Shown here one piece after another: positions 54,036 through 64,000 of a stretch of DNA of 64,000 nt (position 1 is the first letter of the stretch; the number at the start of each line of letters is the position of its first letter). A program made the position numbers and the translations under genes. Below the pieces are notes generated by a model that was not told where the DNA came from, did not search any database, and worked only from the letters and a program-made list of their open reading frames with translations. This stretch comes from Dryococelus australis (lineage: Eukaryota; Arthropoda; Insecta; Phasmatodea; Phasmatidae): assembly GCA_029891345.1 (NCBI GenBank), contig CM057002.1:67784590-67848589 (forward strand), read 5' to 3'.

Positions 54036-54268
54036 TAGACTTCACAATCCCCAGTGTACTCGGGCCTCAGTTAGTTGTTCATTGGCTGTTGCTCCCATAC
54101 CAGATAGCATCGAGTTCGGTTCTTGTTTTCCTTGTAGGTTCGTTATTGGCTGAAAGTTTTCTGGGGCAAATCTAACACTCTGTCGTCCAATATCTGCAGA
54201 AGCTGAAATGCACGCATGGTTGGTTTCTAACTTGTTCTTAATTGAATTCGAGACATTCCTGTGTCTCT
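54036..54268. mobile_element. ATTGG-rich element in the region after the CPAP1 stop codon
   Basis: TAGACTTCACAATCCCC ... GAATTCGAGACATTCCTGTG, related to 20176-20437. It may be transcribed as part of the 3' UTR of the host gene if the AATAAA at 54454 is used. Confidence 0.5.
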
Positions 54269-57173
54269 GGCGATTTTCAGAAGTATATGAACTTCGCAGA
54301 TTCATTCGGTGTAACTTTAGATTTCAAGCTCCTGACCTTTAGAGTAGTTGTTATGATTGTACCACAGTAGTTTCGATACACACTGCACGACTCTCTGGCT
54401 AGTAATGGACATCAAACAATATTGCGAGTGTATCACATGAAACCATTCCAATGAATAAACAGCCATGACCAGAGTGTATAAAGGATTAGAAAGTGTAGGC
54501 AGTTCCTATCTGGATTTGCGAGATTCACGTACCTCTCAAGATCATAATGATAGCATATCTTAGGTGTCTGCCCACCAATCACAGACGTTCATTATCGAGT
54601 AACATTTTTCTGACAGGCCCAATGAAGAAAGATAATGCCTTCCCACAAAGCATGCAGCCAAGGACTGAATGAGAGCTGCACGAGTGGAAGTAGGACGTTG
54701 ATATCTAGCCTTTGCAGAAATATTTCCACGAGAATCATGTGTCTCTGCCCATCAGCAATAGCTATCTACTGTATCTAACATACCCGAAGACCCAAAATTT
54801 GACATATTCTCAAACATCCTGCTCTTCACTTCAGCTGTACTCCAGTGAGTTACGCATTGCACACTGCTTGTCTTCCTCTTGGTTCTTTTCTCCTTTCTTC
54901 AATATTTTCTTAGCGTGTTCATCTAACATTGATTTTTACAAGTTCTCAGTTAAACCTGTCATCTTCATCAGCCAGTAAAGACTCTAAATTCTCCATTTCT
55001 ACCAGAGGCCACCTTCATGGTCAAATATAAAATCTTCGCTGTCTGAAGATCTACAAGATGAACTCTACAGTTATAAGAATACTGCTCCATTAAGCAGTTA
55101 CTTTTAACTCAGGCCAGGTGGCGTGGCATGCCGTCAGTGTTTTATGTAGGGTTGGAGTCGTTCAGTTCATGTCTGATAATAACTGATCATGGGTCAATAA
55201 TTGTCACTCTCTTCTATCCGCAACCACTGGTTGTATTCTTCTTCTAACCCTCCTACAACTATTGCAGCGAATTCATTCTATAACTTCTTAAATTCTTAAC
55301 GTTAATAGTCTTTTAAGGAAGTCTTTCTTTCTGCTTGACCTTTCAACTGTTTCCTTAGATCTTTCGTTTTGCTCATTCCGTGGATTAAGCCTGTCCGCTG
55401 TCATCCTATCTTCACAAACACAATTAATTACAATAATACAATGCGAAGTGTTTTATTTTGTACCATTATTCGTTCACTTCTGATTTTGAAAATCTTCAGG
55501 CACTTTGGGGGCTATTTTTAAGCAACATGTTATCCGATAATAAAAAACACCTTTCTGTTCTTTTCCGCATCGAAACTTATACAGAACAGTTATAGTATGC
55601 AAGTTCTATCGTAATTTTGCCGCACAATGCCGTGATGAAAGTTCCGTGGCATCTAAGACACTTAATAATGTGGGGACTTGCGTAGAGAATTGTGGCTAGT
55701 GTATGTCAGACATGAGACACAGCAGCATCACTAGCAGCGAACATCTCTTGTCAGGTTGCAAGTACTGTGAAAGAAAAGGAAAACAATTCTCCATGGAAAT
55801 GTGTTCGTTATATGTCATGTTCTAGAGAGACTGTTAGATACTAGCTTTACTTATTTTAAACTTCAACGAACATCGCAATCAAGATGGACTGTAGACTGAA
55901 AACATTTTTGGGGGCATTTCACGCAATCCTGAATTTACATCGTTTCTTGGTTCATATTTCCCGTTCTTATACATTATTCATTGCATCTCATAGAAGTATA
56001 TTATATTGAAGGTGTGTTTTCTAAGTTTGTGTTCAAAATGTCACGTACAAAAAAAACTCATGTAAACAATTTTTCTTCTTCTTTTCTTTTGCTCACATCT
56101 ATTACGAAAATTTGCATACAAGAAAATTTAATTCTAGTCTCACAACCTTTCTCTGAAATAAAAAAAAAAAATTCTGCATTTCAAGTAAAAACATTTCTTC
56201 TGGATGAGCAGATGCTGGGAAAGTTACTGTCAGTATTTAAGTTAATGTGAGAAGTTTCAAATGGTTGTTTTTTGCCCGGTCAAAGAAATTTTTTCGAGAG
56301 CGGAAGTCAAAAGGATAAAATTACGCTATTTGAGTTTAAGCTGAAGAAAGAAAACTGAATGTGGAAAATATTCACTTAAATAAATTTTTAGTGAATTTCA
56401 TATCCAAGGGCTGTGCAAAATTCTTTGTTTTGGCTGAACCAAATTTTTATCTGAAGGCTTCAGACAATTTGTGTCATAAAAGTTTTCAAGATGAACGCAG
56501 TTTATTAAAACACACCTCCAAATAACCATGGCCTGGCAATTATTTGGTCGCTTTTGAAAGTTATCAAAAGGAAATGAGCCCCAAAAGAACAAAATCAATA
56601 TAATATTTGCTATAGAAATTATTGATGTCCAAGTGTGATAATATTATGCAGAACAAAACGAGTAACTAATTTTCCTCCAAAAATGTAAATATTTCTTGTA
56701 GTGTGTGTGATATTTCATTATATAAATAAACTAATAAAATAATGCCTTATAATTATTTTACGCTGTATGAGTGAATCTTTCCCAAGCCCATATTTCCCTC
56801 ATTTTTAATCATGTGAGCAAATAATACAGGTGTGCTCTTAACATTGTACTTCATGCGAGGCTTCTATAAATTATATTCACAACTCATATAATTTCGCTTA
56901 TCGCGATAGAAAAACTTGAGTTTATTGAAATGTGCCATGGAGTAATATCACATTGTTCATGTACTTGCTCATACGTTCGCAGAATCAAAGAATTTTCACC
57001 TGACGCGTCCTTAATTGCATTTAAGAGTTAATACTCGTAAAGCAAAATTATATAAAGTTTGCAGCTATTAAATCAGATATAATGTCAATTTTTATTTACA
57101 GTTGACACTGGGCAATGTCGCATAGAACAAATACGGAATATCTTTTCTGCCCTTTGGAATAGCACGTGATAGG
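54269..57173. other. Region after the CPAP1 gene without recognised genes
   Basis: 54500-54760 has hAT-like ATTGG/CCAAT motifs (CACCAATCACAGACGTTC, GGCCCAATGAAG). An AATAAA at 54454-54459 is a candidate polyadenylation signal. The rest is A+T rich with short frames only. Confidence 0.45.
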
Positions 57174-57580
57174 TATAGACTGTTTTTCAGTAAAGCAAGT
57201 ATTTCTGAAATAACCTTTCTAAAAAAAACACTACCCGTTGACAGCGTGTATGTTATTGTATAGGCCGGAAGCCCACTCCATTTCAAGTTGGCAGAGAATT
57301 AAATAACATATTTCCTAGGCCTTGAAGCTGTGTTGAGAGTGCGACGTTTATAATTATGGCAAGCTAAGGTGATGTTATTTTTCTTCTTTATAGACATGTG
57401 ATAGTACAAACTAACACTTTACTAACACAACTATTTCACGACATCGCTTGGCAGGCGAATGAATAGTGTCATTAGCCCATGACAAATTACAATTTTCATA
57501 TGACGGAAAGCTACAAAATTCGGAGAAAAGTAGATCTCTTATCAGGGCTTTTAAACCTGCTCGATTAACCGTGAACTCAG
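57174..57580 (-). mobile_element. Family A element, old degenerate copy beside a minisatellite
   Basis: Ends TATAGACTGTTTTTCAGTAA and ...GATTAACCGTGAACTCAG are recognisable, and the interior matches loosely (GACGGAAAGCTACAAAATTC, AGTAGATCTCTTATCAGGGC). The 31-bp tandem array starts immediately after it. Confidence 0.65.
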
Positions 57581-57582
57581 TG

Positions 57583-58547
57583 CACTAGCCGCTAGATAAC
57601 TCTAGCTACAGTCTACTGGCCGCTAGATGACATTTTCTACAGTCTGCTAGCTGCTAGATGACACTAGCTAGAGTCTACTAGCCACTAGATAACACTAGCT
57701 ACAGTCTACTTTCCGCTAAATGACAGTAGCTACAGTCTACTAGCTGCTAGATGATACTAGCTAGAGTCTACTAGCCACTAGATGACACTATCTACAGTCT
57801 ACTATCCGCTAGATGACACTAGCTAGAGTCTATTAGTCACTAGATAACACTAGCTATAGTCTACTAGCCGCTATATGACATTTTATACAGTCTACTAGCT
57901 GCTAGATAACACCATCTAGAGTCTACTAGCCACTGGATAACACTAGCTACAGTCTACTAGCTGCTAGATGACACTAGCTACAGTCTACTGGCCACTAGAT
58001 GACACTAGATAGAGTCTACTAGCTGCTAGATGATAGTAGCTACAGTCTACTAGCTGCTAGATTACACTAGCTAGAGTCTACTAGCCACTAGATAACACTA
58101 GCTACAGTCTACTATTGGCTAAATGACAGTAGCTACAGTCTACTAGCTGCTAGATGACAGTAGCTACAGTCTGATAGCAGCTATATTACACTAGATAGGG
58201 TCTACTAGCCACTAGATAACACTAGCTACAGTCTACTATCCGCCAAATGATAGTAGCTACAATCTACTAGCTGCTACATGATAGTAGCTACAGTCTACTA
58301 GCAGCTATATTACACTAGCTAGAGTCTACTAGCCACTAGATAACACTAGCTACAGTCTACTATTGGCTAAATGACAGTAGCTACAGTCTACTAGCTGCTA
58401 GATGACAGTAGCTACAGTCTACTAGCAGCTATATTACACTAGCTAGAGTATACTAGCCACTAGATAACACTAGCTACAGTCTACTATCCGCTAGATGACA
58501 CAAGCTACAGTCTACTAGCTGCTATATGACACTGGCTAGAGTCTACT
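57583..58547. repeat. 31-bp minisatellite, about 31 units, rich in CTAG/AGCT palindromes
   Basis: The unit is of the form TACAGTCTACTAGCTGCTAG plus ATGACACTAGC. Alternating variants (GCTACAGTC versus GCTAGAGTC, GCTAGATGACA versus ACTAGATAACA) suggest higher-order units of two to five repeats. No coding capacity. Confidence 0.95.
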
Positions 58548-58699
58548 GTGTGGGCTAACAACATACGTTGCTATGGAGCTCCCAGATGCCTGCCTAGTTG
58601 GTGTTCGCTTGAACTGTGTGGCTGCACAGTGTAGCTGAGACACGTTTCACCACGAAACAATATTAAACATGTTTCCAACGTGTTTATCTACGAAAATAG

Positions 58700-59050
58700 C
58701 ACGTACTTCGAACGAGGCTTGTTGAGTGCTTTCAAAACATTGCGCACATTAAAAAAACACCATTTAACACCAATCCAACATAGCTTAAAACTAGTTTTTT
58801 TAAGTCGCTGTATCTGAAAATATACGGAACAGATACATGCAAAACAAGTTGCGGTTCCTGCATCAAACTTTCCTACAGACTTCACACGGTGATCTCTATC
58901 ATAGGTACATACTACACTACGAGAAAACCGCATTGCATTCCAGAACCTTGCGCCTAGAGGCGACCGCGCGCTTGATACGCGTGGCAGTGTCGCCCTAATC
59001 ACTCCCACGATTCTCGGTCTCAGAGCTGCAGGTAGGCGGGAACCTTAAGT
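58700..59050 (-). repeat. Second copy of the dispersed repeat at 31905
   Basis: The same order of landmarks as the first copy: AGTGCTTTCAAAACATTGCG, GCTGTATCTGAAAATATACG and CGTGGCAGTGTCGCCCTAAT, ending at GGTAGGCGGGAACCTTAAG. The 43-codon frame is broken by at least two stops. Confidence 0.5.
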
Positions 59051-60901
59051 ACATAGAACAAAACAAAATGAAGGAAGGGATGCGAGATTATCTCCGCTTT
59101 TCGGAGCTGCATTGCTTTATGTGTGTTCGCCTCCGTTTGCGAGCCAAGTAACTCAGTCTGTCCATGGCCGTTTTTGTTTCTAAACACCGTGCTACAATCG
59201 AAATAACCGTAAACATATCAACAACTGTTAAATATATTTCGTACTAAAATGTTACGAACACCTAATGCACCTAATATTGGAATAAAAATAAAATCCACTC
59301 TGGTGTAGTCCTCTTCCTCTCCTTCCAGTGATTACATTTTTTATTATAGCTAAAATAGTGCTAATTTCAATGATTTACATTCCCCAGATTTTTTCTGAAG
59401 AGGAGCTGATGTTAAATATTTATCAATACCAAATTCCTTCAGTTGATGGATTTGTGTATCAAACTTTATAGTTCAATCTTCATTTACATATAAAAAATTA
59501 ATATAGATTTTGTTTATTTTATTATTACAATTTTTAACCTCATCTTAACTTTCGTTTTGGGAACGTAGTTCCAGCAACAGTCGCCGAAGTTATCTCCCCC
59601 CCCCCCCCAATTGAAGTATCATTGCCTAAAATAATTTATTTGGCTTCTTTTTACAATATTTTATCAGCTTCATGCCTTGATTGAAAATCTTTGTTATATC
59701 TGTTTGTAATGTGATGGAGTTTACAAGTCTTATCTAATATAAGTATTTATTGGTTTACCTCCCTTTTCCAACTACAGCCAAGCGTAGCAATACTCGAATT
59801 TGTGCACAATTCTGCATGTAGTCAAACAGAACACAATTATTACAGATAACGAATTCGCCGTACCATTCCAGTGGTGCAAAGATACGTATTATTTGACTTT
59901 AGCTATATTTTATCCCTTGCGTTTTAATTTATTTCTTTTGCCCGAGGTTTGCGAAAGTAAAAGCTTGATAAACTCCAGTAATTCTCCTGAACTTACCATA
60001 GTCACGGCTGTTTACTAGAGTTTACTAAAGAAATGTTCACGTACAAAAAATATAAATAAATACAGGATGTGCGAAAATCAAGGACAGGACAGTATTCCCT
60101 CACGTGATGTCGCCCAGCAGTGTTTCAAACATGTACGAAGCATGCTATAACATCGTCCAGATGTAAGAGTATGGAGAAGGTGAACAACACTGACAAAGAA
60201 AGGAATCGAAATGAAGGAAGGCACCTTTATTGAAACGTTGTTAAGAGCTGACCAAGTCTCTTCACTCGTACACCACTCACTTTTGTTGTTAAATGAACTC
60301 GTAACATTTGCGGGCCACTGTGTCGTGTCTCGTGTCTGGCATCGCGAGAGCCAATGAACGACCCAGTTCTCCAGCGTGAAGACGAAGGACTGTGACGTCA
60401 TTACGTAAATGTGTACTTGTGTGTTCTGCGAGTGTGCGTCAGTGAGGTTGGAGTAGGAGGAGTGGAGCGACGTCACTCTGAACAAGATAGGGCACGGAAT
60501 GAACGACGACATATTGATCCTCCACCTGCCGACCAAGAATACACCCAAAGCTGTCTCCAACAGCACACCTACACCATCATGGAACCTTGCAGCACATGCT
60601 GCAGCGACGTCACACTTGCTGCGTGTCACGTGATGTCAACCACATATCGCGCACCACTTGACACTTTGAGGCCCGCACATATTTACCGGAAGTAACGACA
60701 AACCGGAAGTGAGTTGCTTATACAGGAGAGATACAAGAGTACCACACATGATGGTTTGTGCATCCCCGTCTATCAGCGTTCTATTGCTCTAAATGACACC
60801 ATACATGCTTACATACTTAGAGATAGTTATTTTACCAGGAAATATTTCGTAACAGTGTAGTCTCCACACCTCTACAGTTTTCTAATTCATTTATGAACAG
60901 A
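59051..60901. other. Sequence without a recognised gene
   Basis: A 183-codon minus-strand frame (60629-60078) is open, but its composition (many Ser, Thr, Cys, Trp) and lack of any motif argue against a gene. A run of C at 59597-59609. Confidence 0.4.
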
Positions 60902-62479
60902 CTAGCGACCCGCACCGGCTTCGCAAGGGTGCAATTAAGATAAAAAAAATTTCTTAACCCGGCGTTAATTAGGTTGGGTAAACTTTCCTAAAGCATTAAA
61001 AAAAGCACATTATAATTTAATAATTAATTAAATAATTTATAGTTTAAAGTTTTTTTGCTATTTTTATTTGATATTTTTTTACTTTTTTATAATTTTTCAT
61101 ATTAATATACATTATATTACAATGCAATTTATCTGAGATAGAAGTATTTAATATGTTATTGGCTAAGACATTCTCTGTAGACAATGTTTGACGTCCTGTT
61201 ATTGTTTGGTAGCAAAATGTACTGTTTCTCGGGACTTCCAACTCGTGATAAACCAACATATAGTTGGCTATGGGAAAAACACTCTTTTCGTAGGTCGATT
61301 CCAACTAAAGAGAAAGTTTGACCCTGGGACTTATTAATAGTAATCGCGAACGATGTTTTTACGGGAAATTGCAACCGTTTGAAAGATATTGGCAAATCCG
61401 TGGGAATCATGGGAATCCTCGGGATGTTTGCCAGCTGGCCGGCTGCTGGACCGGTGAGGATGGTCGTGACAATCAAATTTTCTTTCAAGTCTTTAATGAG
61501 CAATCTTGTGCCATTACACATGTTAGTAGGGATTATATTCCTTTAATAGCATGATAGGAGTACCGACTTTTAATGATAGTTCGTGAGGTGGCGAGCCAGA
61601 AGGATTAAGCGAATTTAGAAAATCTTGAGGAAAGTGGACGACATCGTCAACATTGGTGACTGTGTCAATCGACTTATAGGTTTTGACTTGGCCGGGAACT
61701 CTTTGTGTAATGAAATTGTTGATTTCATTGACAGTGTCGTTCCTAGGCGATACTATTGCCCTGGAACACAACCAGTGAAAGTCTCTTTCTAGTATGCAGT
61801 AAAAAGCAAAAATCACATTTATTTAGTAATGGTGCCGATAAAAGTGCTTATTTTTATAAGTATTAATACATTGTTGATAATATGACCAGTTAAACATCAT
61901 CTAACGATTTTAATTATTTTTTTAAATTATACATTTTTATACTCATGACGTCTTTTGAATGGAATGTCCGAATTGAATAATTCAAAAAGTAGTATACAGG
62001 TACTGAACCAGTCTTGAATGTGAAGTAATTAATTTTGATAAAGATTAATACCAAGGTACAAATAAAGTGCCTTTTCTAGCGGCGGCGTTTTAATTCAGTT
62101 TTTAAAATAAAAAAATAGTTATTGTGACATAACTATAATAGTTAGACATATGGTGTCGCGACACTTTTGGTAGATAATGATGTGTTCTGCAAAGCCGTAG
62201 TACATTATTTTGTTCTATCAATAGTTTTCGCAGCGCACGCAATGTAAGGAATTTTATAGGTCATTTATTTACACTTTGGGTTACATTATTGGAGTTTTAG
62301 TAGGGATCCCTATTGATTTTTAAAATAAAATATAGCCTATGACACTCAGTGATAACGTAGCATTCTACTGGTGAAAGAATTTTTAAAATCGGATGAGTAG
62401 TTTCGAAGATTATCTCCTACATCCAAACATACAAACACACAAAGTTACAAACACTGCCTCTTTATAGTATTAGTATAGA
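60902..62479 (-). mobile_element. Helitron deletion derivative
   Basis: On the minus strand the element begins TCTATACTAATACTATAAAG (62479) and ends ...GGGTGC...GGTCGCTAG (60902). The CTAG terminus is preceded by a short GC-rich hairpin (around 60906-60932). It is flanked by A on the 5' side (62480) and T on the 3' side (60901), the Helitron A|T insertion preference. The 1,578-bp copy keeps only the last part of the RepHel helicase plus terminal sequence, so it lacks the rolling-circle (HUH) domain and cannot move alone. It appears inserted at the edge of another inverted-repeat element whose right part is at 62480-62692. Confidence 0.85.
61135..61816 (-). pseudogene. Helitron Pif1-like helicase, C-terminal fragment
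   Basis: Two minus-strand frames joined by a +1 shift near 61521-61545 encode the end of a Pif1/RecD2-type superfamily 1B helicase. The first (61816-61523) has ERDFHWLCSRAIVSPRNDTV, a DF.N.L..SG.PPHEL stretch and GTPIMLLKEYNPY. The second (61521-61156) has MCNGTRLLIKDL, the motif V region KTSFAITINKSQGQTF and the motif VI region SQLYVGLSRVGSPEKQYIL. A typical insect Helitron protein has this region at its extreme C-terminus, after the Rep and helicase motifs I-IV, all deleted here. The enzyme would unwind DNA during rolling-circle transposition. Confidence 0.87.
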
Positions 62480-62692
62480 TGACACATCTGCAAATTTTCG
62501 CATGTGGAAAATGTGCGTTCAATGTGAGAACAGCACAAATCTCATTGGACCAGTCACATACGGAAGTAGCACCTCACATACACAGCATCCAGTGTGGAGA
62601 GAAAAGTTGCAGACACATGCACAGCACATTGAAGTCTAACATACCTACTGCCAGGCATTTTCGCGATAAACTGTCATCTCTAATCAAAGTTT
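62480..62692. mobile_element. Inverted-repeat element remnant flanking the Helitron
   Basis: TGACACATCTGCAAATTTTC at the left and TTTTCGCGATAAACTGTCAT then CTCTAA at the right resemble the element at 4353-4648. The Helitron sits at its left terminus. The interior carries ATTGGACCAGTCAC. Confidence 0.5.
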
Positions 62693-63122
62693 AAAGTCTC
62701 ATTATGTGCCGGCCGTTGGCCAATTATAGTGACTTGTCATGTGTTACATAACATACCTCCATCTTGTTAATTTTGTTGACCAAAACACAAAAATTACAAC
62801 TGATGTTTAATAGTGTTCAATGAGTAAGATTGTTACAAAAAGAAGCGAAACAATGGAAGTATATTTGTGCTAGTGTTGCATTCAAGGACAGAGAAATGGT
62901 CATATTACAGTTGGCCGGAGCTAGTATTGGGCACACTCTTCAGATACATAAGAACACAGGAGTGAAACAACCTCTTATTACACCAACTTATCCCATACAC
63001 TCTAGCAAAATGGCGTCGTTGGACAGCAACACGCCAAAAAGTCGTTGGCCTATCAGCGTCTGGTAACCTGCTTGTTATTCAATAGGCACGGATTGGAAAA
63101 TGTTGTTGTGTTAAATGATATT

Positions 63123-63362
63123 TAGGGTATACGCCACAGTCCTGTATACACTTGAAACTCAAGTGTTTGTATATTGGCTGCCGGAGTAGCCAGTCATTGA
63201 CAAGGGAGCTCGGGACTCGGTGCTTCTTTCTATTCAGGCCCACTATTGGTCCACACAGCGTGTCTAATAAACTATGAATTAAATCCAAAATTAACTCAAA
63301 TACGCGTGTTGTTTGAAATCCTAATTGTCCTCAAATCAATTAGCGAAACTCTTATATACCTA
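63123..63362. mobile_element. ATTGG-rich inverted-repeat element
   Basis: TAGGGTATACGCCACAGTCC at the left and ...ATCAATTAGCGAAACTCTTA then TACCTA at the right; the middle (GTATATTGGCTGCCGGAGTA, GGACTCGGTGCTTCTTTC) matches 20210-20330. Confidence 0.6.
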
Positions 63363-63816
63363 GCATACAGCACCTCTCGCAACAGTTAACCAGACACTAG
63401 GCCCTTTCACAGGGAGTCGCGCAACCAATCAATAAGAGGAAATAACAGATTCAAAGTAACCGCCACGCCATTTTACTTTCGTATACTCATCTAGTGTGAG
63501 ACCAAACACTCTAGAAGCATGTCGTGTGACTTGCATCTTGTCACTTGGGACTTTCGGAAACCCACGTGAGGATAAATTGGGCTTCAAACTCGTGTACGTT
63601 CCAGCTGTGTTTCTCATTGGTCCGCAGTTTATCATACACGCCCGGGAGCACTATGAGAAGAGCACACTACAGACTGCATTGCTGTACGCACATAGTAGCA
63701 GGTATTCTTTCCCATTGTCTGTTGTCTTCATGGATATTAGTAGAGACTCAATTATTTCGCCTTATAATTCAGTGACAGATTGGGTGTCATGAAAGTATGT
63801 GTCGCTTGATGTGTGG

Positions 63817-64000
63817 CATTGTACCTCCGTTCATTGGCCACGCCCTGCAGAACTCCGCACCAACATTAAACATGTGGCATTGTACCTCCGTTCATTGGCC
63901 ACGCCCTGCAGAACTCCGCACCAACATTAAACATGTGGCATTGTACCTCCGTTCATTGGCCACGCTCTGCAGAACTCCGCACCAACATTAAACATGTGGC
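63817..64000. repeat. 61-bp tandem repeat running off the window end
   Basis: Three nearly identical units beginning CATTGTACCTCCGTTCATTG, at 63817, 63878 and 63939. Each contains ATTGGCCA. The array continues past the last base. Confidence 0.95.

Noticed and set aside
54454-54459. AATAAA as the polyadenylation signal of the CPAP1 gene
   Set aside because: It lies about 550 bases past the stop and beyond a repeat insertion. It is possible, but not supported enough to list as a feature.
60078-60629. 183-codon minus-strand frame
   Set aside because: No recognised motif, unlikely amino-acid composition, and no splice or promoter signals. It is probably a chance open frame.

Overview
The window is a stretch of an A+T-rich, repeat-dense animal genome. 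It is almost certainly from an insect, and long introns plus several layers of tRNA-derived SINEs suggest a large hemimetabolous genome, although the exact order cannot be read from the sequence. The only clear host gene is on the + strand. It encodes a secreted, single-domain chitin-binding protein of the CPAP1 type (cuticular protein analogous to peritrophin 1). I assembled four coding exons from splice sites and frame: 24440-24760, 47508-47705, 49308-49568 and 53636-53905. Every junction is phase 0 and together they give 349 residues. A TATA-box promoter (TATAAG core at 6876-6883) with a good splice donor at 6978/6979 is the likely start of the gene, which would then span about 47 kb.

Everything else is mobile DNA or its debris. 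From 1 to 24 kb lie SINEs, a ~420-bp inverted-repeat family (family A, termini near TATAGGCTGTTCACGG), and several related ~275-300-bp hAT-like non-autonomous elements. These last have ends near TAGGGAC...GTCCCTA and 8-bp target duplications, and all are rich in ATTGG/CCAAT motifs. Several are nested, so their relative ages can be read. A LINE C-terminal fragment lies at 16.5-16.8 kb.

The 22.7-kb coding intron (24761-47507) contains a complete-length but decayed Polinton/Maverick (35533-46517) with long terminal inverted repeats. It carries remnants of protein-primed DNA polymerase B, integrase, packaging ATPase, adenain-like protease, major and minor capsid-like proteins, a PLA2-like protein and other conserved Polinton genes. 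Each large gene is broken by stops, frameshifts or active-site changes.

The next intron begins with a 29-bp minisatellite of 17 units that repeats the exon end and its splice donor. The following intron holds a family A copy, a fold-back element and a gag-protease remnant of an LTR retrotransposon. After the gene come a 31-bp minisatellite of about 31 units (57.6-58.5 kb), a deletion-derivative Helitron with its helicase C-terminus (60902-62479) and a 61-bp tandem repeat that runs off the window end. No genuine tRNA, rRNA, CRISPR or bacterial feature is present.
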